In this document: in pieces, positions 49,731 to 58,456 of the stretch
How positions within the stretch are numbered: the first letter of the stretch is position 1
How the letters are laid out: every line of letters begins with the position of its first letter
Source of the DNA: Burkholderia sp. 4M9327F10
GTDB taxonomy: Bacteria > Pseudomonadota > Gammaproteobacteria > Burkholderiales > Burkholderiaceae
Length of the DNA: 64,000 nt
Direction: 5' to 3'
Assembly: GCF_005503145.1 (NCBI RefSeq)
Contig: NZ_SCNV01000023.1
Coordinates: 1 to 64,000, forward strand
Translations under genes and position numbers: made by a program
The notes under the pieces: generated by a model
What the model saw: only the letters and a program-made list of their open reading frames with translations
Told to the model about the DNA's origin: nothing
Database searches by the model: none

Positions 49731-49756
49731 AAACTAGTTAGCTATGCAACTAGTTT
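49731..49756. promoter_or_regulatory. MarR operator upstream of marR
   Basis: AAACTAGTT-AGCTATGC-AACTAGTTT: 9-bp perfect arms and an 8-bp spacer, 17 bp before the marR start codon. It contains TTAGCTATGCAACTA, which recurs at 49264-49278. Confidence 0.75.
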
Positions 49757-49808
49757 GAGATGCCTCGTACGGCCCGGGGGATCGCCCGCGGCGGGTGCGT
49801 AACGCTGC

Positions 49809-50075
49809 TCACTGCGCCGGATCGCGGAACAGCTCGGCACATAAGCCACGGCCCGCATCGCTGAGGCGCGCGGTTCCCGTGCCCTCCTCCGTAAAGCTCG
49901 TCTCGGCGATGCCGCCGTCCACCAGCGCCGTCAGTTGCCGCCTAAGCGCACTCATCGGCACACCGGCCTGCTTCGAGAGCTTCGCGAGCGACCAGTCACG
50001 CCCGGGCGTTTCCTGCTCCGCGCGCCAGAGTTGCGTCAGCACTGCCACCAGCATCGGATCGATTTCATCGTTCAT
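49809..50075 (-). CDS. Small winged-helix regulator
   Basis: An 88-aa protein (MNDEIDPMLVAVLTQLWRAE) with a single winged-helix fold of the MarR/ArsR/IclR type: WSLAKLSKQAGVPMSALRRQ and ALVDGGIAETSFTEEGTGTA, then LSDAGRGLCAELF. It lies 10 bp downstream of the MocR-like gene on the same strand, so the two are probably cotranscribed. The function is unknown; similar small regulators accompany FdhF-type oxidoreductases in some Burkholderia, but that is my impression, not shown here. Confidence 0.8.
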   Translation of the reverse strand: MNDEIDPMLVAVLTQLWRAEQETPGRDWSLAKLSKQAGVPMSALRRQLTALVDGGIAETSFTEEGTGTARLSDAGRGLCAELFRDPAQ

Positions 50076-50085
50076 CTGTTTGTCC

Positions 50086-51501
50086 TCAGGCCATCTCTGC
50101 GACGAGGCCGCCTAACGTCCGGAGCGCCGCTTCGGTTTGCGCGGTCCAGGGGTAGCTGTAATTCAGCCGGATAAAGTGGCGAAAATCGTTGCGCATCGAA
50201 AACATGTATCCCGGGCCCACTGTAATGCCGCGGGCCAGCGCCGCCTGATAGAGCTGCATGGAATCGACGCGCCCCGGCATTTCCACCCACAGCACGTAGC
50301 CGCCTTGCGGGGAGGAAATGCGTGTGCCGGACGGAAAAAAGCGCTGCACCATCGCGCTCATCAGCCGTGCCTGCTGGTGGTAAAACTTGCGCACGTGGCG
50401 CAAATGACGGTCGTAGCCGTCCTGGCGCAGATAGTCGGCCACAGCCACTTGCGGCACTGAAGGCGTGGTCAGCGTATTCAGGAACTTGAGCTTTTCAAGC
50501 TGCGCGCGATAGCGCCCCGGCATCGCCCAGCCGATCCGGTACGAGGCGGTCAGGCTCTTCGAAAACGAGGCGCAGTGCAGCACCAGCCCTTGCGTATCGA
50601 AGTTCTTCAGCGTCGTTGGCCGCGCCTCGCCGAAATACAGTTCCTGGTAGACGTCGTTTTCGATCACCGGGATATCGTGCGCCGTCAGCAGTTCGACAAG
50701 CTGCCGCTTCCTCTCGTCGGGCATCTGAAAACCGAGTGGATTCTGGAAGTTTGGCATCACCATGCACGCCGCGATTTTCTGCGTGTCGAGAATCTCCGCC
50801 AGCACGCCGATATCGATCCCGTCGGTCGGATGCGTCGTCACGGCAATCGCACGCATGCCGAGACGCTCGATGGCGTGCAGCATCGCGTAGTAGGTCGGCG
50901 CCTCGACCACCACCGTGTCGCCCGGCTTCGCCACGGCCTGCAAGCTCAGATTGATCGCTTCGGTCGCGCCGAGCGTGATGATGATTTCGTCCGGGTCGAC
51001 CGGCACGCCGTTTTCGGCGTATCGCCGCGCGATCTGGCGGATCAGCTCCGGATTGCCCGGCGGCAGGTCGTCGATCAGGTTCCAGCTTGAATGACGCCGC
51101 GCAATCGCGTTGGCGTACTGGTTGATGCGGCGCCAGGGGAACAGCGAAGGATCGGGGTACGGCGAGCCGAGCGGTAAGGCGTCGCGCGCGCGGATGCTGC
51201 GCAGGGTGGACAGCACCAGGCGGCTCACGTCCACTTCCGCGGCCGGCGCGGGGCTCGACGCCGGCGGCTCATGCCCGGTCTGCGGCGCCGCCATCAACTC
51301 GCGCACAAAATAGCCGGATTGCGGCCGCGTTTCGATCAGGCCGCGCCCCTCCAGCAGCGCATAGGCATGCAGCACCGTCTTGATGCTGACGCCGTGCTGC
51401 TGGCTAGCCTGGCGAACCGAGGGAATCCGCTCGCCCGCAGCGAACACACCGCGGCGCACAGCCGCGCCGATTTCATCGGCGAGTTTTTCGTAGAGCTTCA
51501 A
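50086..51501 (-). CDS. MocR-type PLP-dependent regulator
   Basis: A 471-aa fusion of a GntR winged-helix domain and a class I aminotransferase-like domain. The winged helix is at residues 1-75 (EIGAAVRRGVFAAGERIPSV and QASQQHGVSIKTVLHAYALL). The aminotransferase part includes ITLGATEAINLSLQAVAKPG and the PLP lysine in CASFSKSLTASYRIGW. MocR proteins use PLP as effector-sensing cofactor. It is divergent from the FdhF/YdeP-like gene, with a 10-bp inverted repeat in the gap, and probably controls it. The wHTH gene at 49809 follows it. Confidence 0.92.
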   Translation of the reverse strand: MKLYEKLADEIGAAVRRGVFAAGERIPSVRQASQQHGVSIKTVLHAYALLEGRGLIETRPQSGYFVRELMAAPQTGHEPPASSPAPAAEVDVSRLVLSTLRSIRARDALPLGSPYPDPSLFPWRRINQYANAIARRHSSWNLIDDLPPGNPELIRQIARRYAENGVPVDPDEIIITLGATEAINLSLQAVAKPGDTVVVEAPTYYAMLHAIERLGMRAIAVTTHPTDGIDIGVLAEILDTQKIAACMVMPNFQNPLGFQMPDERKRQLVELLTAHDIPVIENDVYQELYFGEARPTTLKNFDTQGLVLHCASFSKSLTASYRIGWAMPGRYRAQLEKLKFLNTLTTPSVPQVAVADYLRQDGYDRHLRHVRKFYHQQARLMSAMVQRFFPSGTRISSPQGGYVLWVEMPGRVDSMQLYQAALARGITVGPGYMFSMRNDFRHFIRLNYSYPWTAQTEAALRTLGGLVAEMA

Positions 51502-51585
51502 GGGGCAGCGACAGCAAAAAAACGGGACAATGACCGCAGTCTATGCTAAATCTCAAAAAACTGTATCCCTCGTCTTTCCTGTTTT

Positions 51586-51614
51586 CTGTGTTCCGCGGAC
51601 TTTTCGGAACACAG
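51586..51614. promoter_or_regulatory. Inverted repeat in the MocR/FdhF divergent gap
   Basis: CTGTGTTCCG-(9 bp)-CGGAACACAG, perfect 10-bp arms, centred about 60 bp before the FdhF start and about 100 bp upstream of the MocR start. Most likely an operator for the MocR protein or its wHTH partner. Confidence 0.6.
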
Positions 51615-51661
51615 TATTCTTGGCTTCATCGGCAAATCCGTCTATTCCCGGCAACAAGGTC

Positions 51662-53974
51662 ATGAAGAAACCCGAAGCGCGCATCCAACCGTACACCCAC
51701 CCCGCCGCAGGCTGGGGCGCCCTCAAGTACGTCGCGATCAACCTCGTCAAGGAAAAGGTCGCAGCCGGCAACTACCGGACGCTGCTGGCGCAGAACCAGC
51801 CCGATGGCTTCGACTGCCCCGGCTGCGCGTGGCCGGACCGCGAACACGCCTCCACCTTCGAATTCTGCGAAAACGGCGTCAAGGCGGTGGCCGCCGAAGC
51901 CACCAGCAAGCGCGTGACGCCCGAGTTCTTCGAGCAACACACCGTTGCAGACTTGATGACGCAGTCCGACTTCGAGCTGGAGCAACACGGCCGCCTGACC
52001 GACCCGATGGTCTACGACGCCCGGCTCGACCGCTACGTGCCGATCGAATGGGACGCGGCGTTCGAACTCATCGCACGCCATCTGAAGGCCCTCGACGACC
52101 CCGACCGCGCCGCCTTCTACACCTCCGGGCGGGCCAGCAACGAAGCGGCGTTCCTGTTCCAGCTGTTCGTACGCATGTACGGCACCAACAACTTCCCGGA
52201 CTGCTCGAACATGTGCCACGAAGCGACCAGCCGGGGCTTGCCCGGTACGGTGGGCATCGGCAAGGGTACGGTCACGATGGACGACTTGGAACACGCCGAT
52301 ACGCTGCTGATCTTCGGCCAGAATCCGGCTACCAACCATCCGCGGATGCTCGGGGAACTGCGCGAGTGCGCCAAACGCGGCGCGACCATCGTGTCGATCA
52401 ATCCGCTCAAGGAACGCGGCCTCGAGCGCTTCGCGAGCCCGCAGCACCCGGTCGAAATGCTGACCATGAGCAGCACCAGGATCAGTTCCGTGTTCATTCG
52501 TCCGAAGGTGGGCGGCGACTTCGCGCTGATCAAGGGCGTCGCCAAGCGCGTCATCGAACTGGACGACGCGGCACTGGCGAGCGGCGGCGAACGTGTGCTC
52601 GACGTAGACTTCATCGCCGAACACACGGTGGGTTTCGAGGCCTTCGCCGACGATCTGCGCGCGGAAAGCTGGGAAGCAATCGTAGAAGAATCAGGCGTGC
52701 CGATGGACGATGTGCTCAAGCTCGCCGACATCTACGTCAAGGGTAAAGCGGTCATCTCCACATGGGGAATGGGCCTCACGCAGCACAAGAATTCGGTGCC
52801 GACAATCCAGCTCCTGTCGAACCTGATGATGATGCGCGGCATGATCGGCAAGCGCGGCGCGGGTCTGTGCCCGGTGCGCGGCCACTCGAACGTGCAGGGC
52901 GACCGCACCGTGGGTATCGAAGAGCGCCCGACCCAGGCATTCCTCGACCGTCTCGGCAAGGTGTACGACTTCGAACCGCCGCGCGAACACGGCCTCGACG
53001 TCGTGAACACGATTCAGGCCATGCTCGACGGCAAGGTGAAGGTGTTTATCGGCCTGGGCGGTAATTTCTCGATTGCGACGCCCGACACGCCACGTACGTG
53101 GGAAGCCATGCGTTCGTGCGATCTGACCGTGCACATCACGACCAAGCTGAACCGTAGCCATCTTGTGCATGGCGGCGACGCGCTGATCCTGCCGACGCTC
53201 GGCCGCACCGAGATTGACACGCAGAACGGCGTGGCGCAAGGCGTGAGCGTCGAAGATTCGTTCAGCATGGTGCACATCTCGTACGGCATGAACAAGCCAG
53301 CTTCGGCGAATCTGCTGTCGGAAATCGCGATCGTGGCGCGCATGGCGGAGGCCACGCTGGGTAACGCCAAGGTCGATTGGCAGGCTCATACGAACGACTA
53401 CGCGCTGATCCGCGACGGCATCGAAAAGGTGTTCGACGGCTTCGAGAACTACAACGAACGCCTGAAGCACCCGGGCGGTTTCCACCTGGGCGTCGCCTCG
53501 CGCGACCGGGTCTGGAAGACGCCGAGCAAGAAAGCGCAGTTCCTCGTCCATGCCATTTCCGTCGACACCCCGATTCACCGCGCGCGCAATCGCCATGGCG
53601 AGCGCCTGATGACGCTGATGACCACCCGCTCGCACGACCAGTACAACACAACGATCTATGGTCTCGACGATCGCTATCGCGGCGTCTTTGGCCAGCGGCG
53701 CGTGGTGTTCGCCAACAAGGACGACCTGGCGATGCTCGGCTTCGCGGCCGGCCAGCGCGTGGATCTCACGAGCGTATGGGACGACGGCGTCGAGCGGCGC
53801 GCGAATGACTTTTTGCTGGTCGAGTACGACATTCCGCGCGGTTGCCTTGGCGCGTACTACCCCGAAACCAATCCGCTGGTGCCGCTTTCGTCAGTCGCGG
53901 ATGGCGCGGGGACGCCCACCTCGAAGTCGATTCCGGTACTGCTCACAGCTTCCGTGGCAGCGGTCGCCGCCTGA
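51662..53974 (+). CDS. FdhF/YdeP-family molybdopterin oxidoreductase
   Basis: A 770-aa protein of the formate-dehydrogenase-alpha-like (FdhF/YdeP) group. Near the N-terminus GFDCPGCAWPDREH and a later Cys in FEFCENG mark the iron-sulfur-like region. The molybdopterin domains are seen in FYTSGRASNEAAFLFQLFVR, NFPDCSNMCHEATSRGLP, LLIFGQNPATNHPRMLGEL and TTRSHDQYNTTIYGLDDRY. YdeP is linked to acid resistance in E. coli; the substrate is unknown. The start at 51662 gives the conserved MKKPEARIQPYTHPAAGWG. It faces the MocR gene, and a strong hairpin follows its stop. Confidence 0.9.
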   Translation: MKKPEARIQPYTHPAAGWGALKYVAINLVKEKVAAGNYRTLLAQNQPDGFDCPGCAWPDREHASTFEFCENGVKAVAAEATSKRVTPEFFEQHTVADLMTQSDFELEQHGRLTDPMVYDARLDRYVPIEWDAAFELIARHLKALDDPDRAAFYTSGRASNEAAFLFQLFVRMYGTNNFPDCSNMCHEATSRGLPGTVGIGKGTVTMDDLEHADTLLIFGQNPATNHPRMLGELRECAKRGATIVSINPLKERGLERFASPQHPVEMLTMSSTRISSVFIRPKVGGDFALIKGVAKRVIELDDAALASGGERVLDVDFIAEHTVGFEAFADDLRAESWEAIVEESGVPMDDVLKLADIYVKGKAVISTWGMGLTQHKNSVPTIQLLSNLMMMRGMIGKRGAGLCPVRGHSNVQGDRTVGIEERPTQAFLDRLGKVYDFEPPREHGLDVVNTIQAMLDGKVKVFIGLGGNFSIATPDTPRTWEAMRSCDLTVHITTKLNRSHLVHGGDALILPTLGRTEIDTQNGVAQGVSVEDSFSMVHISYGMNKPASANLLSEIAIVARMAEATLGNAKVDWQAHTNDYALIRDGIEKVFDGFENYNERLKHPGGFHLGVASRDRVWKTPSKKAQFLVHAISVDTPIHRARNRHGERLMTLMTTRSHDQYNTTIYGLDDRYRGVFGQRRVVFANKDDLAMLGFAAGQRVDLTSVWDDGVERRANDFLLVEYDIPRGCLGAYYPETNPLVPLSSVADGAGTPTSKSIPVLLTASVAAVAA

Positions 53975-54010
53975 CACGCAGGCGCTTCTTCCTTCAGACG
54001 TTGGCCCAAT

Positions 54011-54050
54011 GAGAAAGGCCGTTCCGACATGAGTCGGAACGGCCTTTCTC
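54011..54050. terminator. Perfect 18-bp hairpin after the FdhF gene
   Basis: Arms of 18 bp (from GAGAAAGGCCGTTCCGAC, 54011-54028) pair perfectly with 54033-54050 around a four-base ATGA loop. It is located in the convergent gap between the oxidoreductase and DUF4148 genes and should stop transcription from both sides. The stem bottom is AGAAAGG/CCTTTCT rather than a clean T-run. Confidence 0.8.
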
Positions 54051-54113
54051 GCATGGGTGCATCTGCAAAGCCACATCTAGCGGTAGCGACCGGCTGGCGT
54101 CCCCATCAACGGC

Positions 54114-54434
54114 TTACTGGCCGCCGAAGTACACCGACTTCGGACCGGTCGATGCGACCGGCGCGGTAGCGCGCACGCCGACTGCCGTGGCGTTGACGGC
54201 GCCGCCGTAAGCGGTTTCCGAACTGTTTTGCTGGCTCACGCGAGCTTCAGCGGCCTGAATGTTAGCGGGGTAGTACGGGTCGGAAATGCTCGGGTGATAG
54301 CCTGCCTGTTCGAGCTGAACCAGATCGGCGCGGACTTGCGCACGGGTGACAGGGGTGTTCGACTGCTGGGCAAACGAGGCAACCGGAGCAACGAGAGCGG
54401 CGGCAACAACAACGGCTTGAATGAGCGACTTCAT
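54114..54434 (-). CDS. DUF4148 secreted protein
   Basis: A 106-aa protein with a signal peptide (MKSLIQAVVVAAALVAPVAS then FAQQ) and the DUF4148 block TRAQVRADLVQLEQAGYHPS followed by DPYYPANIQAAEARVS. DUF4148 proteins are small, exported, very common in Burkholderia, and of unknown function; several are stress- or quorum-responsive. It is a stand-alone gene converging with the FdhF-like gene. Confidence 0.9.
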   Translation of the reverse strand: MKSLIQAVVVAAALVAPVASFAQQSNTPVTRAQVRADLVQLEQAGYHPSISDPYYPANIQAAEARVSQQNSSETAYGGAVNATAVGVRATAPVASTGPKSVYFGGQ

Positions 54435-54650
54435 GGTAACGACCTCCAGACTTTATTTTCGGCTGCTGCGAACACCTTGTTCGTAGCCAGTGATTGCATT
54501 CTAGTTATGCAATCCACCCGGAGTAATCGCCACTTTCGCGAAACATTATTACCGCAATTGAAATAGTCATGCCGCGTGACTTGGGGTTGTCTGAGGCGGC
54601 CGGCCGTCCCGCGTGGGCGGGACAACCGGCGCAGGACGAACTGCCAGACG

Positions 54651-54773
54651 CTAGACCAGCAGTTTCACCAGCAGGGAGCCGATCAGGCCGGCCGTGCCGA
54701 CAATCACAAGTGTCTGGATGATGGTGAGTGGTTTGCGCGAAGAGGACGAAGACGAGTTTGTGGAGGAAGTCAC
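54651..54773 (-). CDS. Possible 40-aa small membrane protein
   Basis: On the minus strand a GTG at 54773 opens a 40-codon frame: a Ser/Thr-rich N-terminus, RKPLTIIQTLVIVGT, and a single hydrophobic helix ending LLVKLLV before TAG. The Ser-rich start, a single basic RK and one membrane helix resemble small membrane proteins, but there is no ribosome site and no close homologue I can name. It lies between the ABC binding-protein and DUF4148 genes. Confidence 0.45.
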   Translation of the reverse strand: MTSSTNSSSSSSRKPLTIIQTLVIVGTAGLIGSLLVKLLV

Positions 54774-54879
54774 GTGTATTTCTGATTTCGATTCGAGGAA
54801 AGACCGGCATCACGCGGCGCATGGCATATGGGCCACGCGCTTTGCGAAGGCGTGATTGTACGCGCCAAGTCCCGCGGAC

Positions 54880-55737
54880 TCAGTTCTTGACCGGGAAATA
54901 CCAGAGGTTGCGGTCGGTGTAGCCGAACTGCGCGATGATCGAGCCAAGCGTGCCGTCCGCGCGCATTTCGTCGAGCGCGCGCGATACCGCGCTGTTCAGA
55001 TCTACATCGCTCTTGCGCAGCGCGTAGCGCGCGTAGCCATATTCCTGCGGCAGCGGCTTGTAGTCCGTCACCATCTCGAGCGCCGCTGTGGGATGCTGCT
55101 TGAGGAACTGCGAGATCTTGATGTCGTCTTCCATCGCCACGTCGATGCGTCCGGCGATCAGGTCGGCAAATTCCGCCTCATTGCTCGTATAAAGCTTGAG
55201 TTCCTTGAGATCCTTACGCTCACCGAGCAACTGGTGATTGATGCTGCCGCGCAGCGTCCCTACGGTATGGCCAGCAAAGTCCGCCCAGTTATGAATCTTC
55301 GCGGGGTTGCCGCGCGGCACGGCAATGCCCGAACCATACCAATAGGCAGGGCTGGTAAACGCCACAACCTGCAAACGTTTTTCGGTCTCATGCAGGTTGT
55401 CCACGATCACGTCGGCGCGGCCCGACAGCAGCGTGGGGATCATCGCGTCGAACGGCACGATATTCCAGCTCACCTTGGTGATGCCGAGACGCCTGGCGAC
55501 TTCACGAAATATCCGCACGTCTGCGCCGTCGAAGTCGTTGGTCTTGTTGTCCTGAAAGGTCGAGGGGGGGTCGGCCGCAATCACGAACGTCACGCCATTA
55601 TCGACCGCACGGCGAAATGACCCGTCGCCGCCGTCGAAGCGCACGCCGCTGATCGCAGCGGCGTCTGCGGCCAAGGCGCTGGAGCAGGCCAACAGACCTG
55701 CAAGCAGTGAAGCGAACATCAGCGGTACCATTCTCAT
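54880..55737 (-). CDS. Polar amino-acid ABC transporter substrate-binding protein
   Basis: A 285-aa periplasmic protein with a signal peptide (MRMVPLMFASLLAGLLACSS) and the type II solute-binding fold: FVIAADPPSTFQDNKTNDFD, NIVPFDAMIPTLLSGRADVI, and TSPAYWYGSGIAVP. A GGGAG site lies 6 nt before the ATG at 55737, so I use it rather than the ATG two codons upstream, which would sit directly on the ribosome site. It is third in the run permease, ATPase, binding protein, and the ligand is probably a polar amino acid. Confidence 0.92.
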   Translation of the reverse strand: MRMVPLMFASLLAGLLACSSALAADAAAISGVRFDGGDGSFRRAVDNGVTFVIAADPPSTFQDNKTNDFDGADVRIFREVARRLGITKVSWNIVPFDAMIPTLLSGRADVIVDNLHETEKRLQVVAFTSPAYWYGSGIAVPRGNPAKIHNWADFAGHTVGTLRGSINHQLLGERKDLKELKLYTSNEAEFADLIAGRIDVAMEDDIKISQFLKQHPTAALEMVTDYKPLPQEYGYARYALRKSDVDLNSAVSRALDEMRADGTLGSIIAQFGYTDRNLWYFPVKN

Positions 55738-55770
55738 GAACATCTCCCGAACCGTTGGTTTTCAGTGTTA

Positions 55771-56559
55771 TTAAAGGCCGACAGTGCCGCCGAGTTGCCT
55801 GTTTCGTTCCCACAACGAGCGCAGGAAATCCTGGGTTCGCGCCTGCTGAGGCGCTGCGAAAAACGCCGCAGGCCGCCCCTCTTCGACAATCCGCCCGTCC
55901 GCCATGAATACGATGCGGTCGGACACTTCACGTGCGAAACCCATTTCGTGCGTCACCACCACCATCGTCATGCCTTCGTCGGCCAGCGTGCGCATCACGC
56001 GCAAGACTTCGCCGACCAGCTCCGGATCGAGGGCCGAAGTGACTTCATCGAACAGTATGACTTCCGGCTGCATGGCCAGCGCCCGCGCAATCGCGACGCG
56101 TTGCTGCTGCCCGCCGCTCAATTCGTGCGGGTAAGCATTCGCCTTCGCGAGCAGACCGACCTTGTCGAGCAACGCCTGGGCAATTCCAATTGCATCGGAC
56201 GACGAAATACCGCGTACATGAATGGGCGCAACCGTAATGTTGTCGATCACGCTTAGATGCGAGAACAGGTTGAAGGATTGAAACACCATGCCGATCTTCG
56301 CGCGCATTGCCTCAACCGTCCAGTCATTATCGACACGTTGCCTGCAGTTTTTGAGGTTTTGGTAAACGGGTACTTCATCGAAATAGATCGTGCCGCTATC
56401 GATCGTCTCCAGATGGTTCATGCAACGGAGCATGGTCGACTTGCCCGAACCGGACGGCCCGACCACGCACAACACTTCGCCCTTCGCGACGCTCAGCGAG
56501 ACGTCCTGCAATACATGCAGATCGCCGAAGCGCTTGTTGACACGCTCGAGACGAATCAT
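55771..56559 (-). CDS. Amino-acid ABC transporter ATPase
   Basis: A 262-aa ATP-binding protein. Walker A is GPSGSGKST (residues 34-42), the signature is LSGGQ at 147-151, and Walker B is VILFDE at 167-172, with the switch His in VVVTHEMGFARE. It is closest to the GlnQ/HisP type for polar amino acids. It starts at ATG 56559 and overlaps the permease stop by 4 bp. An open frame runs further upstream through the permease gene but is an artefact of overlapping frames. Confidence 0.95.
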   Translation of the reverse strand: MIRLERVNKRFGDLHVLQDVSLSVAKGEVLCVVGPSGSGKSTMLRCMNHLETIDSGTIYFDEVPVYQNLKNCRQRVDNDWTVEAMRAKIGMVFQSFNLFSHLSVIDNITVAPIHVRGISSSDAIGIAQALLDKVGLLAKANAYPHELSGGQQQRVAIARALAMQPEVILFDEVTSALDPELVGEVLRVMRTLADEGMTMVVVTHEMGFAREVSDRIVFMADGRIVEEGRPAAFFAAPQQARTQDFLRSLWERNRQLGGTVGL

Positions 56560-57278
56560 GGCGCAGCCGTCGTAGCCCGCGGCGAGCCACCCACCGGCCT
56601 GGCCGCGCTGCCCACGCTCATACGCCGCTCGAGCCAGCGCACCAGCAAGGCGCTGGGATACGAAAACGCCAGATAGATCGCGCCAATGATCGTAAAGACC
56701 GTGGCGTACTGGAAGTTGGTCGAGGAGATGATTTGTCCCGTGAAGATCAGTTCTTTGACCGTAACGATAGACACTAGCGAGGTGTCCTTGAATAGAGAAA
56801 TGCCGTAGTTGCCAAGCGGCGGAATCACCACGCGGATCGCCTGCGGCAGCACGATCAGACGCAGCATCTTGCGACGCGACATGCCGAGTGCTTTGGCCGC
56901 TTCGATCTGGCCTTGCGGGACTGCGGCGATGCCGGCACGGTAGACCTCGGCCAGATATGCCGAGTAGTTGATCGACAGTCCGATTACGCCTGCCATGAAC
57001 GGATCGAAACGAACCCCGAACGACGGCAGCACAAAATAGATGTAGAACAGTTGCAGCAGCGCCGGCGTGCCGCGGATCACTTCGATGTAGACCGACGCCA
57101 GTGTGCGCAGGATTCGCGAGCGGCCCAGTTTGGCAAGCGCGATGACGAGCCCAAGCGGCAAGCTGATCAACATGATGCAAACGGTCAGCGCCAGGCTGGT
57201 GGTGGCGCCTTTGAGCAGCGTGGGCAGATAGTCGCCCGCACCGCGCAGATCGAACAGGTCAAAAAATGGCGTCAGCAT
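56556..57278 (-). CDS. Amino-acid ABC transporter permease
   Basis: A 240-aa HisM/GlnP-type inner-membrane protein. It starts MLTPFFDLFDLRGAGDYLP and has about five helices; the EAA loop, which contacts the ATPase, is EAAKALGMSRRKMLRLIVLP. Only one permease gene is seen, so it probably forms a homodimer. The ATPase gene overlaps it by 4 bp (ATGA). It is the first structural gene after the IclR regulator, with a 98-bp gap. Confidence 0.93.
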   Translation of the reverse strand: MLTPFFDLFDLRGAGDYLPTLLKGATTSLALTVCIMLISLPLGLVIALAKLGRSRILRTLASVYIEVIRGTPALLQLFYIYFVLPSFGVRFDPFMAGVIGLSINYSAYLAEVYRAGIAAVPQGQIEAAKALGMSRRKMLRLIVLPQAIRVVIPPLGNYGISLFKDTSLVSIVTVKELIFTGQIISSTNFQYATVFTIIGAIYLAFSYPSALLVRWLERRMSVGSAARPVGGSPRATTAAP

Positions 57279-57376
57279 GAGGCTCCTTCGTGCCTGTGCC
57301 TGACGCGCGCAGTCGTCCCTCACCCCGAGGGGTGCTGTCGCGCCAAGGCAATTCGCTCGGTGTATGGCCGGATTAT

Positions 57377-58195
57377 TTACAGCGCGAGGACTTCCGGATC
57401 TACCTCTGCACCGAGCATCCGGCTCACGCGGTCCGCATACCTGCGAATGGTGCGCCCCAACTCATGCAGGTCTTCGTCGCTCCAGCCGCTTTTCAGCGTA
57501 GTCACGCTGATCGCCGCGACGCCTTCGCCTTCACGATTGATGATGGCCGCGCCGATGCAGACCACGCCGATATTGTCCTCTTCGTTATCGAACGCATAGC
57601 CGCGTTCGGCAACCTGCAACAGGTCGACCATCAATTCGGCGGGTGTGACGAGCGTGTGTTCGGTGCGGCGCGGCATGCCGGTTTGCGCCAGCAGCTTGAC
57701 GACCCGCGCCGGCGGCAACAGCGCCAGCAGCGACTTGCCGAGCGCCGAGCAATGCGGCAACTCGCGTTGTCCCAGCGCCGAAGCGATCCGTAAGATGCCA
57801 GGAGCGTCGACCCGGCTGATGGCTACGGCGTAGCCGTGATCGAGAATCGCCAGCCGCGAGGTCAAACCGGTGTGCTCGGTGAGTTCGCGCAGCACCGGTA
57901 GCGCGAGTTGCGACACGGCGATGTCTTCGGCAGCACGATCGCCCAGATAGACGAGCGACAACCCCAGGCGGTAACGCCGTGAGCCTCCTAGTCGCACATC
58001 GGTCACGAAATTGCGTAACAGTAACGTCTGCAACAGCGCGAACGCCGTGCTCTTCGACACGCCAATCTGTTCCGCCACCCCAGCGACGGTCATGCCGTCG
58101 TTGGCGGCCTTCCCCAAGGCCTCCAGGACATCGAGCGCGCGATTGACACTGCGTAGCGCGTATCGATCCTCGGTAGTTTGAGCTGCATCTGTCAT
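57377..58195 (-). CDS. IclR-family regulator of the ABC transporter
   Basis: A 272-aa protein. The winged helix is RSVNRALDVLEALGKA followed by MTVAGVAEQIGVSKSTAFAL, and the effector domain ends with GVAAISVTTLKSGWSD. It starts at MTDAAQTTEDRYALRS; an ATG 6 codons upstream is possible. It precedes the permease, ATPase and binding-protein genes on the same strand, so it probably controls them. Three GTTCGG-type half sites lie 100-124 bp upstream of the start. Confidence 0.92.
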   Translation of the reverse strand: MTDAAQTTEDRYALRSVNRALDVLEALGKAANDGMTVAGVAEQIGVSKSTAFALLQTLLLRNFVTDVRLGGSRRYRLGLSLVYLGDRAAEDIAVSQLALPVLRELTEHTGLTSRLAILDHGYAVAISRVDAPGILRIASALGQRELPHCSALGKSLLALLPPARVVKLLAQTGMPRRTEHTLVTPAELMVDLLQVAERGYAFDNEEDNIGVVCIGAAIINREGEGVAAISVTTLKSGWSDEDLHELGRTIRRYADRVSRMLGAEVDPEVLAL

Positions 58196-58293
58196 TTTGT
58201 ATTCTGTTTCCATCAGATTGATGAAGCTACCCCTGTAGCATCCCACAACTCATATTGACAGTCACTAAAGCGGAAATTAACATAAATCAAATA

Positions 58294-58319
58294 CCGAACT
58301 AGGTTCGGCACAGCCGAAC
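58294..58319. promoter_or_regulatory. IclR-type operator with three overlapping half sites
   Basis: CCGAAC-TAG-GTTCGG and GTTCGGC-ACA-GCCGAAC share the middle half site, giving three half sites in alternating orientation over 26 bp. The site is 99 bp upstream of iclR and faces the plus-strand gene at 58457. Confidence 0.65.
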
Positions 58320-58456
58320 GATTAATTACCCAGCATCTGGCGTTCCAGATTTGCGGCGCGCCTCACCACTAATAACAGCAACAGGAGGCCGAATTCGAGC
58401 GGACGACGCGTTCCGGGGTTTTTTGCGCGGCGTCACCCGCCCGGCGGCAAGCGACA

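Noticed and set aside
56560..57180. Open frame upstream of the ABC ATPase that would give a 469-aa protein
   Set aside because: The first 207 codons lie over the permease gene in another frame. The ATPase family starts at 56559, and the permease is well supported.
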